DNA of 64,000 nt. Origin: Micromonospora sp. WMMD1128. Its GTDB lineage: Bacteria; Actinomycetota; Actinomycetes; Mycobacteriales; Micromonosporaceae. The notes beneath the pieces are model-generated. The model was not told the DNA's origin and ran no database searches. It saw nothing but the letters and a program-made list of their open reading frames with translations. Shown here one piece after another: positions 1 to 8,337 of the stretch (positions are counted from its first letter, which is position 1; every line of letters begins with the position of its first letter). Where the stretch lies: the NCBI RefSeq assembly GCF_027497235.1, contig NZ_CP114902.1:558001-622000 (forward strand), written 5' to 3'. The translations under genes were made by a program, and so were the position numbers.

Positions 1-99
1 CTGCACGGGCTGGCCGGCCGGGAGGCGGCGGGCGACGGTCCGGTGACCGCGCCCGACGTGGCCGCGGCGTTGCGTCCGGTGCTGGCCCGTCTGGGTTGA
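1..99 (+). CDS. C-terminal end of probable NAD(P)HX epimerase/dehydratase (partial)
   Basis: Only the last 32 codons and the TGA are in the window. The visible tail has HGLAGR followed by PVTAPDVAAALRP. An HG.AG motif near the C-terminus is typical of the ADP/ATP-dependent NAD(P)H-hydrate dehydratase (YjeF C-terminal) family, which repairs damaged nicotinamide cofactors, and this gene commonly lies just upstream of alr in actinobacteria. The identification rests on a short tail plus context. The 84 bases to alr hold the alr promoter. Confidence 0.55.
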   Translation: MHGLAGREAAGDGPVTAPDVAAALRPVLARLG

Positions 100-171
100 T
101 CCAGGGCCCGGCGGCGGCCGGGTGGCGGGGCCGACCGCGCGGCTCACGGCCAGGATGATCACCGGCGGAAG

Positions 172-177
172 TAGGCT
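172..177 (+). promoter_or_regulatory. -10 box of a leaderless alr promoter
   Basis: TAGGCT ends 6 nt before the alr ATG, too close for a ribosome binding site. Transcription would start at or next to the start codon, giving a leaderless mRNA. I see no convincing -35 hexamer. Confidence 0.5.
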
Positions 178-183
178 GGGGGC

Positions 184-1302
184 ATGTGGCAGTCCGAGGT
201 GCGGGTCGATCTCGACGCGATCCGGGAGAACGTGGCCCGGCTGAAGGCCGGAACCAGCGCCGAGCTGATGGCCGTGGTCAAGGCCGACGGGTACGGGCAC
301 GGCATGTTGCCGGCGGCCCGCGCGGCGCTCGACGCCGGGGCGGACCAGCTCGGTGTCTGCACCCTCGACGAGGCGCTCCGGCTGCGCCAGGAGGGGATCA
401 CCGCGCCGGTGCTGGCGTGGCTGCTCGACCCGGGCCTGCCGCTGCACGACGGGATCGCGGTCGGCGTCGATCTCGGCTGCGCCAGCCTGGCCCAGCTCGA
501 CGAGATGACCGAGGCGAGCCGGCGGGCGGACCGGCCGGCCCGGCTGCATCTCAAGATCGACACTGGGCTCTCCCGCGGCGGCGCGACCGTCGCCGACTGG
601 CCGGCGCTGCTGGAGGCCGCCGCGAAGGCCCAGGCCGACGGTCTGGTCGAGGTGGTGGGCGTGTGGAGCCACTTCGTCTACGCGGACTCGCCCGGCCACC
701 CCACCACGGACCGCCAACTCGCCGTCTTCCACGAGGGGCTGGAGATGGTGGCGCGGGCCGGCCTGCGCCCCCGCTATCGCCACCTGGCCAACTCGGCGGC
801 CACGCTGACCCGACCGGACACCCACTTCGACCTGGTCCGTCCGGGCATCGCCATCTACGGCCTGTCGCCGGTCGCGGGCGAACGGTTCGGCCTGCGCCCG
901 GCGATGACCGCGCGGGCCCGGGTGATGCTCACCAAGCGGGTCCCGGCCGGCACCGGCGTCTCCTACGGCCACACCTACCTGACCGAGAACGAGAGCAACC
1001 TGGCCGTGGTGCCGCTCGGCTACGGGGACGGAGTGCCGCGGCACGCCTCGAACACCGGTCCGGTGCTGCTCGGCGGTGAGCGGCGGACCATCTCCGGGCG
1101 GGTCTGCATGGATCAGTTCGTGGTCGACTGCGGCGATGACGAGGTGGCCGCCGGCGACGTGGCGACGCTGTTCGGCAGCGGCGCGGACGGCGAGCCCACC
1201 GCCGACGACTGGGCCGAGGCGGTCGGCACCATCAACTACGAGATCGTCACCCGGTTCGGCGGGGTCCGGGTCCCGCGCGTCTACGACGGCGAGAAGACAT
1301 GA
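184..1302 (+). CDS. alr: Alanine racemase
   Basis: PLP-dependent enzyme interconverting L- and D-alanine; D-alanine feeds peptidoglycan precursor synthesis in the cytoplasm. The 372-aa length is normal. The PLP-binding lysine is K33 in the VVKADGYGHG motif, and the second catalytic base is the tyrosine of GVSYGHTY in the C-terminal beta domain. An N-terminal TIM barrel is followed by the beta domain (about residue 240 onward). The ATG is fixed by the leaderless -10 six bases upstream. The stop overlaps the next start by four bases (ATGA), so translation is probably coupled to the hydrolase. Confidence 0.96.
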   Translation: MWQSEVRVDLDAIRENVARLKAGTSAELMAVVKADGYGHGMLPAARAALDAGADQLGVCTLDEALRLRQEGITAPVLAWLLDPGLPLHDGIAVGVDLGCASLAQLDEMTEASRRADRPARLHLKIDTGLSRGGATVADWPALLEAAAKAQADGLVEVVGVWSHFVYADSPGHPTTDRQLAVFHEGLEMVARAGLRPRYRHLANSAATLTRPDTHFDLVRPGIAIYGLSPVAGERFGLRPAMTARARVMLTKRVPAGTGVSYGHTYLTENESNLAVVPLGYGDGVPRHASNTGPVLLGGERRTISGRVCMDQFVVDCGDDEVAAGDVATLFGSGADGEPTADDWAEAVGTINYEIVTRFGGVRVPRVYDGEKT

Positions 1303-2393
1303 GCCCGCGGCTGCGGGTGCCTCGGCCGCGCGGCGCCGCCGGCAAGGTGGCCGGGCTGGTCGGCGCCGCCGTCGGGGTGGCCGCCGCCGGGCTCGCGGCG
1401 GGTGTGGCAAGCGAGCGGGTCCTGGTCCGCCGGCTCAAGAACGACCCCGCCGACCGGTACGCCCACGAGGTGTTCGACCGGCAGCGTTACGACGAGGCGT
1501 ACGAGCTGGAGATGCCGGACGGCACCGACATCCACGTGGAGGTGGTCGAGCCGACCCGGCCGGTCGCCGGGCACCCGACGGTCGTGCTGGTGCACGGCTT
1601 CTGTCTGGACATGGGCACCTTCCACTTCCAGCGCAAGATGCTCGCCGACCGGGGCGACTACCGGGTGGTCGCGTACGACCAGCCGGGGCACGGCCGTTCC
1701 GGGCGACTGGAGACCGGCGAGTACGACCTGGCCGCGCTGGGCCGCACGTTGCGCCGGGTGCTCGACGAGGTGGCCCCGGAGGGGCCGCTGGTGCTGGTCG
1801 GGCACTCGATGGGCGGCATGACCATCATGGCGTTGGCCGAGCTCTGTCCGGAGCTGTTCGGCGACCGGGTGGTCGGCACGGTGCTGATGGCCACCTCCGG
1901 CGGTCTGGCGGCGGAGACCAAGCTGGTGGCCCCCGCGCTGCTCGGCCGGGTCGGCGCGCCGGTGCTCCACATGATGAGCAACGCCACCCGGTACGGCGGC
2001 ACGGTGATCGACAAGGCCCGCCGGTCCACCTCGAACGTGGCCTGGTTGCTGACCCGCAGGTACGGCTTCGGCACCCCGAAGCCGAGCCCGGCTCTGGTGT
2101 CGTACGTGGAGATGATGAACTCCCGCACCTCGGCGGACACGGTGACCCGCTATCTGCGGACCCTGGCCACCCACTCGCGTTTCCCGGCGCTGGCCGCGCT
2201 CGCCGGCACGCCGGTGCTGGTGATCGTGGGGGACAAGGACATGATCACGCCGGTGACGCACTCGGAGGAGATCGTCCGGCGGCTTCCGGAGGCCGAGTTC
2301 GTGCAGATCCACGACAGCGGGCACGTGGTGATGCTCGAGCACGCCGACGAGGTCAACGCGGCGTTGGCGAGGTTCCTGGAGTCACTGGGGTGA
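1299..2393 (+). CDS. Alpha/beta hydrolase with N-terminal membrane anchor
   Basis: A 364-aa serine hydrolase of the alpha/beta fold. Residues about 14-40 form an Ala/Gly/Val-rich hydrophobic segment that could anchor the protein or act as an uncleaved signal. The fold begins near residue 80 (VVLVHGF, oxyanion region), the nucleophile is S170 in VGHSMGG, and the late DSGHVVMLEH supplies the His. The start overlaps alr and the stop overlaps tsaE (GTGA), placing it inside the alr-tsaE operon. Its substrate is unknown. Hydrolases sit at this place in many actinobacteria without an assigned role. Confidence 0.85.
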   Translation: MSPRLRVPRPRGAAGKVAGLVGAAVGVAAAGLAAGVASERVLVRRLKNDPADRYAHEVFDRQRYDEAYELEMPDGTDIHVEVVEPTRPVAGHPTVVLVHGFCLDMGTFHFQRKMLADRGDYRVVAYDQPGHGRSGRLETGEYDLAALGRTLRRVLDEVAPEGPLVLVGHSMGGMTIMALAELCPELFGDRVVGTVLMATSGGLAAETKLVAPALLGRVGAPVLHMMSNATRYGGTVIDKARRSTSNVAWLLTRRYGFGTPKPSPALVSYVEMMNSRTSADTVTRYLRTLATHSRFPALAALAGTPVLVIVGDKDMITPVTHSEEIVRRLPEAEFVQIHDSGHVVMLEHADEVNAALARFLESLG

Positions 2394-2875
2394 GTGTGGT
2401 CGTGGTGGAGCTGAAGACCGTCGACGACACCCGCGAGTTCGGCCGGCGGCTGGCCGGCGTGCTGCGCGCGGGGGACCTGCTGCTGCTCAGCGGTCCGCTG
2501 GGGGCCGGCAAGACCGCGCTGACCCAGGGCCTCGGCGCCGGCCTCGGGGTACGCGGCGACATCACCTCGCCCACCTTCGTCATCGCCCGGGTACACCGGC
2601 CGGACCCGGCGCGGGGCGGGCGGGTGACGCTCGTGCACGCCGACGCGTACCGCCTGGGTGAGGCCGCGGATCCGCGGGCCGAGATCGACGACCTCGACCT
2701 GGACGCCTCGGTCGACGAGGCGGTGACCGTGGTGGAGTGGGGCGAGGGGATGGTCGAGCAGTTGGTCGACGCGCACCTGCGGGTCCGCATCGACAGGCGG
2801 GACGACGACAGCCGGGTGGTCACGCTGGAACCGGCCGGCGGCGACTGGGCGGCCCGGCTGGCCACCCTCGACTGA
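2390..2875 (+). CDS. tsaE: tRNA threonylcarbamoyladenosine ATPase TsaE
   Basis: ATPase subunit of the bacterial t6A machinery, which works with TsaB and TsaD to put threonylcarbamoyl on A37 of ANN-decoding tRNAs. The 161-aa length fits. The Walker A motif is SGPLGAGKT, and TSPTFVIARVH and HADAYRLG are family motifs; VVEWGEG corresponds to the conserved C-terminal E-W-G. The GTG start overlaps the upstream TGA (GTGA). The reading frame stays open far upstream, but that extension lies antisense to or out of frame with alr and the hydrolase and is not real. Confidence 0.93.
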   Translation: MSVVVVELKTVDDTREFGRRLAGVLRAGDLLLLSGPLGAGKTALTQGLGAGLGVRGDITSPTFVIARVHRPDPARGGRVTLVHADAYRLGEAADPRAEIDDLDLDASVDEAVTVVEWGEGMVEQLVDAHLRVRIDRRDDDSRVVTLEPAGGDWAARLATLD

Positions 2876-2928
2876 GCGCTGTCGTACCCGCTGCCTAGAG
2901 TCCCGGGGACGACTGCGAAAGGTTGCCG

Positions 2929-3630
2929 ATGCCCGACGATGCCCCCGCCCTCGACCTGTTGGCGCTCCTGCCCGAGCCGTGGCGTGCGGCCCTCTCCCCG
3001 CACCTCGACCCGGCCCGCACCGCGGCGTTGGCCGAGTTCGTCGCCCGGGAATACGCCACCGCCACGGTCTTCCCGCCGCTGGCCGACCTGTTCTCCGCCT
3101 ACCGGTTGTGCGGGCCGGGTCAGACCCGGGTGCTCATCCTCGGTCAGGACCCCTACCACAAGGCGGGGCAGGCGCACGGCCTGAGCTTCAGCGTGCGCGA
3201 GGGTGTGCCGGTGCCGCCGTCGCTGCGCAACGTCTTCAAGGAGCTGGAGGCGGATCTGGGCGTGCCGAAGCCACGCGGCGGCAACCTGGACGGCTGGGCG
3301 GCGCAGGGTGTGCTGCTGCTCAACTCGGTGCTGACGGTCCGGCAGGCCGCCCCCGGCTCGCACGCCAACCGGGGCTGGGAGGAGTTCACCGACGCCACCA
3401 TCCGGGCGCTCGACGGGCTCGACCAGCGGGTGGTCTTCCTGCTCTGGGGCGGCTACGCGCGCAAGAAGGCGGCCCTGGTCACCAACCCGCTTCACGTGGT
3501 GCTGGAGGCCGGGCATCCCAGCCCGATGAACCCGAAGGGCTTCCTGGGCAGCCGTCCGTTCAGCGCGGCCGACAAGGCGCTCGCCGACGTGGGCCTGCCC
3601 ACCGTCGACTGGGCGCGTTCCGCAGGCTGA
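2929..3630 (+). CDS. ung: Uracil-DNA glycosylase, family 1
   Basis: Removes uracil from DNA to start base excision repair. The 233-aa protein has the catalytic water-activating motif GQDPYH and the DNA-intercalation motif HPSPMNPKGF, slightly diverged from the usual HPSPLSAHRGF. LLLNSVLTVR and FLLWGGYA are the other family blocks. The ATG at 2929 is preceded by GAAAGG seven bases upstream. A TTG at 2923 is also in frame but lacks that spacing. It has its own promoter-like TAGAGT at 2895-2900, between tsaE and tsaB. Confidence 0.94.
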   Translation: MPDDAPALDLLALLPEPWRAALSPHLDPARTAALAEFVAREYATATVFPPLADLFSAYRLCGPGQTRVLILGQDPYHKAGQAHGLSFSVREGVPVPPSLRNVFKELEADLGVPKPRGGNLDGWAAQGVLLLNSVLTVRQAAPGSHANRGWEEFTDATIRALDGLDQRVVFLLWGGYARKKAALVTNPLHVVLEAGHPSPMNPKGFLGSRPFSAADKALADVGLPTVDWARSAG

Positions 3631-3646
3631 CCGCCCCGCTCACCCC

Positions 3647-3740
3647 GATCCGGCCCGCGCCGGATTGAACGGTCCGGCCCGCGCCGGACCGCTGACCCGA
3701 TCCGGTTCGCGCCGGGCACCCGGTCCGGTTCGCGCCGGGC
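3647..3740. repeat. Four degenerate direct repeats upstream of tsaB
   Basis: Four 19-base units of the form GRTCCGGYYCGCGCCGGRY start at 3647, 3671, 3699 and 3722. Each unit is itself partly self-complementary (CCGG...CCGG). They fill most of the ung-tsaB gap just before the tsaB -10. They could be a slippage product or a binding array; nothing in the sequence decides which. Confidence 0.6.
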
Positions 3741-3768
3741 TGACCCGCGTCGGCCGAACCGGGCCGGA

Positions 3769-3774
3769 TAGGCT
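3769..3774 (+). promoter_or_regulatory. -10 box of a leaderless tsaB promoter
   Basis: TAGGCT with 8 nt to the GTG start of tsaB and no Shine-Dalgarno sequence, consistent with a leaderless transcript covering tsaB-rimI-tsaD. Confidence 0.5.
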
Positions 3775-3782
3775 GGCAAACC

Positions 3783-4463
3783 GTGCTCGTACTCGTGGTG
3801 GACTCCTCGACGTCCGCGGTGACCGCGGCGTTGGCCGAGGTCTCGGCGGACGGCGTCGCGCTCCGCGCGTCCCGGTGCACGGTCGACGCCCGCGCCCACG
3901 GCGAGTTGCTCGCGCCGCAGGTCGACGCGGTGCTCGCCGACGTGGGCGCGCGCCCCGCCGACCTGGCCGCGATCGTCGCCGGGCTCGGCCCCGGGCCGTT
4001 CACCGGCCTGCGGGTGGGTCTGGTCACCGCCGCCACGATGGGCCAGGTGCTGGGCGTGCCGACGTACGGCGTCTGCTCGCTCGACGGCCTCGGCCTGCCG
4101 CCGTCGGACGACGGTGAGACGGTGCTGGCGGCGAGCGACGCGCGGCGGCGGGAGGTCTACTGGGCCGTCTACGACGGCGCCGGCCGGCGCGTCGCCGGGC
4201 CGGACGTGGCCGCACCGGCGGTGGCCGCCGAGCGCGCCCGCGACCTGGCCGTCGCCGTCGCCGTCGGCGACGGCGCGCACCGGTACGCGGACGTGCTGGG
4301 GCTGCCGGTGCGGGCCGAGCCGCGTTACCCGGACCCGATGGCGCTGGCCGGCCTCGCCGCGGAACGGATCCGGGCGGGCGCGCCGGGCGAGCCGCTCACC
4401 CCGCTCTACCTGCGCCGGCCGGACGCGGAAGCGGCCACCGGCCACAAGCCGGTCCTGCGATGA
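3783..4463 (+). CDS. tsaB: tRNA threonylcarbamoyladenosine biosynthesis protein TsaB
   Basis: Inactive paralogue of TsaD that scaffolds the TsaB-TsaD-TsaE complex for t6A synthesis. The 226-aa ASKHA-fold protein starts with [14 protein letters not shown] and has [17 protein letters not shown], the hallmark block of the family. The GTG start is supported by the -10 box 8 nt upstream. Its stop overlaps rimI (ATGA), so tsaB-rimI-tsaD is one translationally coupled run. Confidence 0.93.
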   Translation: MLVLVVDSSTSAVTAALAEVSADGVALRASRCTVDARAHGELLAPQVDAVLADVGARPADLAAIVAGLGPGPFTGLRVGLVTAATMGQVLGVPTYGVCSLDGLGLPPSDDGETVLAASDARRREVYWAVYDGAGRRVAGPDVAAPAVAAERARDLAVAVAVGDGAHRYADVLGLPVRAEPRYPDPMALAGLAAERIRAGAPGEPLTPLYLRRPDAEAATGHKPVLR

Positions 4464-4903
4464 GGCTGAGTCGGTTCCGCTGGTGGCAGGTGGACGAGGT
4501 GCTGCCCATCGAGGCGGACCTGTTCGGCGCCGAGCAGTGGTCGCCGGGGATGTTCTGGAACGAACTCGCCAACGGGCACTTCTATCTGGTCGCCGTCGAC
4601 GACGACGGCGGCGTGGCCGGGTACGCCGGGCTGGCCGTGGCCCCGCCGGACGAGGCGTGGGTGCAGAACATCGCGGTCCGCCGGGACGCTCAGCGCCGCG
4701 GCGTGGGTCGGGCGCTGCTGGAGGCGCTGCTCGCCGAGGCGGCCCGGCGCGGCGTCCGCAGCACGTTGCTGGAGGTCGCCGCCGACAACGCCCCGGCGCA
4801 GCGCCTGTACGCCACGTACGGCTTCGAGCCGATCGGCGTGCGGCGCGGCTACTACCAACCGAGCAACACCGACGCGCTGGTCATGCAGCGCACCGAGGAC
4901 TGA
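4460..4903 (+). CDS. rimI: Ribosomal protein S18-alanine N-acetyltransferase family
   Basis: A 147-aa GNAT acetyltransferase. The acetyl-CoA pyrophosphate loop is [14 protein letters not shown], followed by [18 protein letters not shown], the usual RimI-type C-terminal block. RimI acetylates the N-terminal alanine of ribosomal protein S18 in Escherichia coli. Actinobacterial versions sit between tsaB and tsaD and may have wider N-terminal acetylation substrates. It overlaps tsaB by four bases, and tsaD follows after a 5-nt gap. Confidence 0.9.
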   Translation: MRLSRFRWWQVDEVLPIEADLFGAEQWSPGMFWNELANGHFYLVAVDDDGGVAGYAGLAVAPPDEAWVQNIAVRRDAQRRGVGRALLEALLAEAARRGVRSTLLEVAADNAPAQRLYATYGFEPIGVRRGYYQPSNTDALVMQRTED

Positions 4904-4908
4904 CGCGG

Positions 4909-5976
4909 ATGGCTGACGAACCACTGATTCTCGGCATCGAGACCTCCTGCGACGAGACCGGCGTGGGCATCGTGCGCGGGCACACGCTCCTGGCCGACGC
5001 GCTTGCGTCGAGCGTCGAGGAGCATGCCCGGTTCGGCGGGGTGGTGCCGGAGGTGGCCAGCCGGGCGCACCTGGAGGCGATCGTGCCGACCATGGACCGG
5101 GCGCTGCGGGAAGCCGGCGTCACCATCGCCGACGTGGACGCGATCGCGGTGACCTCCGGGCCGGGCCTGGCCGGCGCGCTGCTCGTCGGCGTCGCCGCCG
5201 CGAAGGGCTACGCGGTGGCCGCGGAGAAGCCGGTGTACGGGGTGAACCACCTCGCCGCGCACGTGGCCGTGGACACGCTTGAGCACGGCCCGTTGCCCGA
5301 GCCGGCGATCGCGCTGCTGGTCTCCGGCGGGCACTCGTCGCTGCTGCGCGTCGACGACCTGGCCCGGGGCGTCGTGCCGCTCGGCGCCACCATCGACGAC
5401 GCGGCCGGGGAGGCGTTCGACAAGGTGGCCCGCCTGCTCGGGTTGCCCTTCCCGGGCGGGCCGCACATCGACCGGGAGGCGCGCGCCGGTGATCCGGCCT
5501 CGATCGCGTTCCCGCGCGGGCTGACCGCCGCGAAGGACCTGGCCGGGCACCGCTTCGACTTCTCCTTCTCCGGCCTGAAGACGGCGGTGGCCCGCTGGGT
5601 GGAGGCGCGGCAACGGGCCGGTGAGCCGGTGCCGGTGGCCGACGTGGCGGCGTCCTTCCAGGAGGCGGTCTGCGACGTGCTCGTCGGCAAGGCACTCGAC
5701 GCCTGTCGCAGCAGCGGGATCGACACGCTTGTGATCGGCGGCGGGGTGGCGGCCAACTCGCGGCTGCGGGCGATGGCCGAGCAGCGGGCCGCGAGGCACG
5801 GCGTCCGGGTGCGTACGCCCCGGCCGAAGCTCTGCACGGACAACGGCGCGATGGTGGCGGCGCTCGGTTCGCACCTGGTCGCCGCGGGTGTCGCCCCAAG
5901 CCGGCTGGACCTGCCGGCCGACTCGGCGATGCCGCTGACCGTGGTCAGCGTCGGACCGCAGGAGGGGACCGAATGA
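4909..5976 (+). CDS. tsaD: tRNA N6-adenosine threonylcarbamoyltransferase TsaD
   Basis: Catalytic subunit transferring threonylcarbamoyl from the TsaC product to A37 of tRNA. The 355-aa protein opens with [16 protein letters not shown]. The metal-binding histidines are in the [11 protein letters not shown] block, and [10 protein letters not shown] and [13 protein letters not shown] line the nucleotide site. It follows rimI closely and its stop overlaps the next small gene by four bases, completing the t6A operon together with tsaE further upstream. Confidence 0.95.
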   Translation: MADEPLILGIETSCDETGVGIVRGHTLLADALASSVEEHARFGGVVPEVASRAHLEAIVPTMDRALREAGVTIADVDAIAVTSGPGLAGALLVGVAAAKGYAVAAEKPVYGVNHLAAHVAVDTLEHGPLPEPAIALLVSGGHSSLLRVDDLARGVVPLGATIDDAAGEAFDKVARLLGLPFPGGPHIDREARAGDPASIAFPRGLTAAKDLAGHRFDFSFSGLKTAVARWVEARQRAGEPVPVADVAASFQEAVCDVLVGKALDACRSSGIDTLVIGGGVAANSRLRAMAEQRAARHGVRVRTPRPKLCTDNGAMVAALGSHLVAAGVAPSRLDLPADSAMPLTVVSVGPQEGTE

Positions 5977-6227
5977 TCGTCCGGATGTGGGAGGCGAAGG
6001 CCGAGCCGTACGGCTTCGCCGACCTGATCACCTGGGTCTGCGAGACCGCGCTCCCCGAGTTCGAGCACGACCCGATGCACGTCGCCAGCGAGGTGTTCTC
6101 CTCCACCGACCATCGGCTGGTGGTGATCTCGAAGTGGCGGAACAACCCGCAGGCTCTGCCCGAGCCCCCCATGCGCCTGGTCGCCCGCCCCCCACACAGT
6201 TGGGACTTCACCTCCGTCGACCGCTGA
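5973..6227 (+). CDS. Conserved hypothetical small protein downstream of tsaD
   Basis: An 84-aa soluble protein with ATGA overlap to tsaD, hence coupled to the t6A operon. It has alternating hydrophobic strands (HRLVVISKW), a central [17 protein letters not shown] helix-like stretch and a tail [11 protein letters not shown]. There is no signal peptide or transmembrane segment. I do not recognise the family; the strand-helix pattern would fit a small ferredoxin-like fold, but that is speculation. Confidence 0.7.
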   Translation: MIVRMWEAKAEPYGFADLITWVCETALPEFEHDPMHVASEVFSSTDHRLVVISKWRNNPQALPEPPMRLVARPPHSWDFTSVDR

Positions 6228-6229
6228 GG

Positions 6230-6288
6230 GTGTTAGGAGGGGGCCCCGCCTATACCGGAGGCGTTAAGCGGGGCCCCCTCCTAACGCC
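6230..6288. repeat. GGGCCCC palindromic repeat, copy A
   Basis: Perfect 18-base arms: GTTAGGAGGGGGCCCCGC (6232-6249) pairs with 6268-6285 across an 18-nt loop containing TACCGGAGGCGTTAAG. It lies between convergent genes and could act as a bidirectional terminator. The same loop and arm design recurs at 12823, 26125 and 29094, so it belongs to a dispersed family, not just a simple terminator. Confidence 0.85.
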
Positions 6289-6291
6289 TGC

Positions 6292-7029
6292 TCAGGAGCG
6301 GCGCATCAACCGCCAGGTCGTGTATCCACCGGTGCCCAGCGCGATCAGGAAGACCGCCCACACGATCCCGGTGCCCACCTGGAGCCCGCCACCGCCGGCG
6401 GCGTTGGCCTGGGCGGCGGCGACAAGCGAGTCCCGCTGCGCCGCCGGCAGCGCGGGCGGCGGCAACTGCTGCCAGCGGACCAGCCCGGTGCTCTCCAGCA
6501 TGGTCATGTGGTCGTTGACGAACTTGTTCGCGTCCTCGGCGAGCTTGCGCACGACCGGGTCCTTGGTGCTGGCCCGGACCGCGCCGATCACCGGGAAGAT
6601 GTTGCCGTGGGCGACCCGGAGCCGGGTGACGAAAATCTGGTCGAACTGTGCGCCGGTGGCGTTCTGCATCTCGGTCAGCCACCCCTTCTGCTGGGTCGTC
6701 GGGTCCGTCGGCAGGACCGCGCCCAGCTTGTTGGCCGCCTCGACCACCAACTCGTCAAGCACGCCGTGCTGGCGGGCGATCTCCGCGCCGACCTCCCGTA
6801 CCCGGGGGGACTGGCCCCTCTCGGCGGCCATCATCCCGGCCGGCATCTCCCAGAGCCCGGCCAGCCGGACGCCGTTGAGCAGCGTCATGTCGGCGGCGTT
6901 CATCTGCACGCCGGGATTGGGTGCGGCCAGCGCCGCGCCGGGAAGAACGCCGATCCCCGCGCCGATCGCGACGAGCAGCAGGGTCACCCGGTGCGCCAGC
7001 CGGCGACGTGCGGATTCCAGCGATGCCAT
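6292..7029 (-). CDS. DUF4142-type secreted or membrane-anchored protein
   Basis: A 245-aa protein with an N-terminal signal segment (about residues 13-36, ending ALAAPNPG), an alpha-helical domain rich in DUF4142-like features (NAADMTLLNGVRLAGLWEMP; EIARQHGVLDELV; KFVNDHMTMLE) and a C-terminal transmembrane helix around residues 215-238 (GIVWAVFLIALGTGGYTTW) followed by a basic tail. Location is therefore extracytoplasmic with a C-terminal anchor. DUF4142 proteins have a ferritin-like helical bundle and no firm function. The ATG has GAGGAGG about 11 nt upstream. The 3' end abuts repeat copy A. Confidence 0.8.
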   Translation of the reverse strand: MASLESARRRLAHRVTLLLVAIGAGIGVLPGAALAAPNPGVQMNAADMTLLNGVRLAGLWEMPAGMMAAERGQSPRVREVGAEIARQHGVLDELVVEAANKLGAVLPTDPTTQQKGWLTEMQNATGAQFDQIFVTRLRVAHGNIFPVIGAVRASTKDPVVRKLAEDANKFVNDHMTMLESTGLVRWQQLPPPALPAAQRDSLVAAAQANAAGGGGLQVGTGIVWAVFLIALGTGGYTTWRLMRRS

Positions 7030-7130
7030 GGTTGCGGTGCCTCCTCGGTCCGGACCGTTACGCGGGTCGCGGACGGCCGCACCCGCCGGCCGTCCCGCCG
7101 TCCGCACACTGGTACGGATCCCCGGGCCGA

Positions 7131-8318
7131 TCAGTTCAGCGGGTCGGCAAGGAGGCGTTCGAAAGCCAACTCGGCGGCGCCGACCAGCGCCGCGTCGTCG
7201 CCGAGTTTCGGGGTACGCAGCCGCACGTGTTCCAGGCAGGCGGGCAGCCCGTTGCGGTTGAGCCGGCTGCGCACCTGGGCGGCGGCGGCCAGGTAGAGGT
7301 CGCGCATGGTGCCCCCGAAGATGACCATCTCCGGGTTGAAGATGTTGACCAGGTTCGCCACGCCGAAGCCGAGCCAGTCGCCGGCCTGCCGGACCGCGCT
7401 CTGCGCCCGGGCGTCCCCGCGGTCGGCCGCGTCGAAGACCCCGAGCAGGGCGTCGCGACCGCGCGCGTCGGCCCGGTCGGCGGCGCGCAGCAGCCCGTAC
7501 TCGCCGATCTCGGTCTCCCAGCAACCGCGCCGGCCGCAGTCGCAGCGCGCGCCGTCGCGGACCACCACCATGTGGCCGACCTCGCCGCCGTAGCCGCCGT
7601 GCCCGGTCAGCCGCCGCCCGCCGGCGATGATGCCGGCGCCGACGCCCACGTCGCCGTACAGGTAGATCACGTTGTCGCAGCCGGTGGCCGCGCCGCGGGC
7701 GTGTTCGGCGAAGGCGGCCACGTCAGCCACGTTGCCCACCGTGATGGGTACGTCGATGCCCAGCTCGGCGGCGAGCGCCGCGCCGATCGGCTCGTCCACC
7801 CAGCCGGTGGTGGGGCTGAGCCGCACCAGCCCGTCGTCGCGGCGCACCATGCCGCAGACCGCGACCCCGGCGCCGACGCAGAACGACTCCGCCGGCACCG
7901 TCTGGTGCATCTCCTTGACCGCGCCGGCCAGCAGCGGGGCGGCCTCTCCGGCGACGAGGTTGCGCGGCCGGTCCAGCTCCCGGCGGTCGAGCACCTCGCC
8001 GCCGAGCCCGACCCGCGCGGCCCGCAGCCGGTCCACCTCGACGCTGTACGCGTACGCGTAGACCCGGCCCGACTCGGGCCGGACGACGAGTGACGGTCGT
8101 CCGGCCCGGCCGGTCTCCTTCGGTGTCCCCTCGCTGACCAGGCCGGCGGCGGCCAGGTCCGCGGTCAGCGCGCCGATGGTGCTGCGGTTGAGCCCGAGCG
8201 CGGTGGTCAGCTCGGCGCGGGTGGTGGCGCCGTGCACGTGCACGTAGCGGAGCAATGCGCCCAGGTTCTGCCGGCGGATCTCGTCCTGGCTGGGACCCGC
8301 GCGCATTGCCACTGCCAT
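7131..8318 (-). CDS. ROK-family transcriptional repressor
   Basis: A 395-aa protein with an N-terminal winged helix (RRQNLGALLRYVHVHGATTRAELTTALGLNRSTIGAL) and a ROK sugar-kinase-like domain. The ROK zinc motif CDCGRRGCWE follows GGEVGHMVV. XylR/NagC-type ROK repressors bind sugars and release operators next to sugar transport genes. It directly follows the minus-strand sugar ABC genes (20-nt gap to the permease), so it is probably their local regulator. The start is either 8318 or an in-frame ATG at 8306. Confidence 0.9.
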   Translation of the reverse strand: MAVAMRAGPSQDEIRRQNLGALLRYVHVHGATTRAELTTALGLNRSTIGALTADLAAAGLVSEGTPKETGRAGRPSLVVRPESGRVYAYAYSVEVDRLRAARVGLGGEVLDRRELDRPRNLVAGEAAPLLAGAVKEMHQTVPAESFCVGAGVAVCGMVRRDDGLVRLSPTTGWVDEPIGAALAAELGIDVPITVGNVADVAAFAEHARGAATGCDNVIYLYGDVGVGAGIIAGGRRLTGHGGYGGEVGHMVVVRDGARCDCGRRGCWETEIGEYGLLRAADRADARGRDALLGVFDAADRGDARAQSAVRQAGDWLGFGVANLVNIFNPEMVIFGGTMRDLYLAAAAQVRSRLNRNGLPACLEHVRLRTPKLGDDAALVGAAELAFERLLADPLN

Positions 8319-8337
8319 GGTGTGTCCGCGCCCGAGG

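Noticed and set aside
1281..2342. Long open frames antisense to the alr-hydrolase genes
   Set aside because: High GC gives open antisense frames. Their translations are Arg/Gly/Pro-rich or His/Asp-rich low complexity without motifs.
1076..2389. Extended 599-residue TsaE
   Set aside because: TsaE homology begins at GTG 2390; the upstream part is an out-of-frame reading of alr and the hydrolase.
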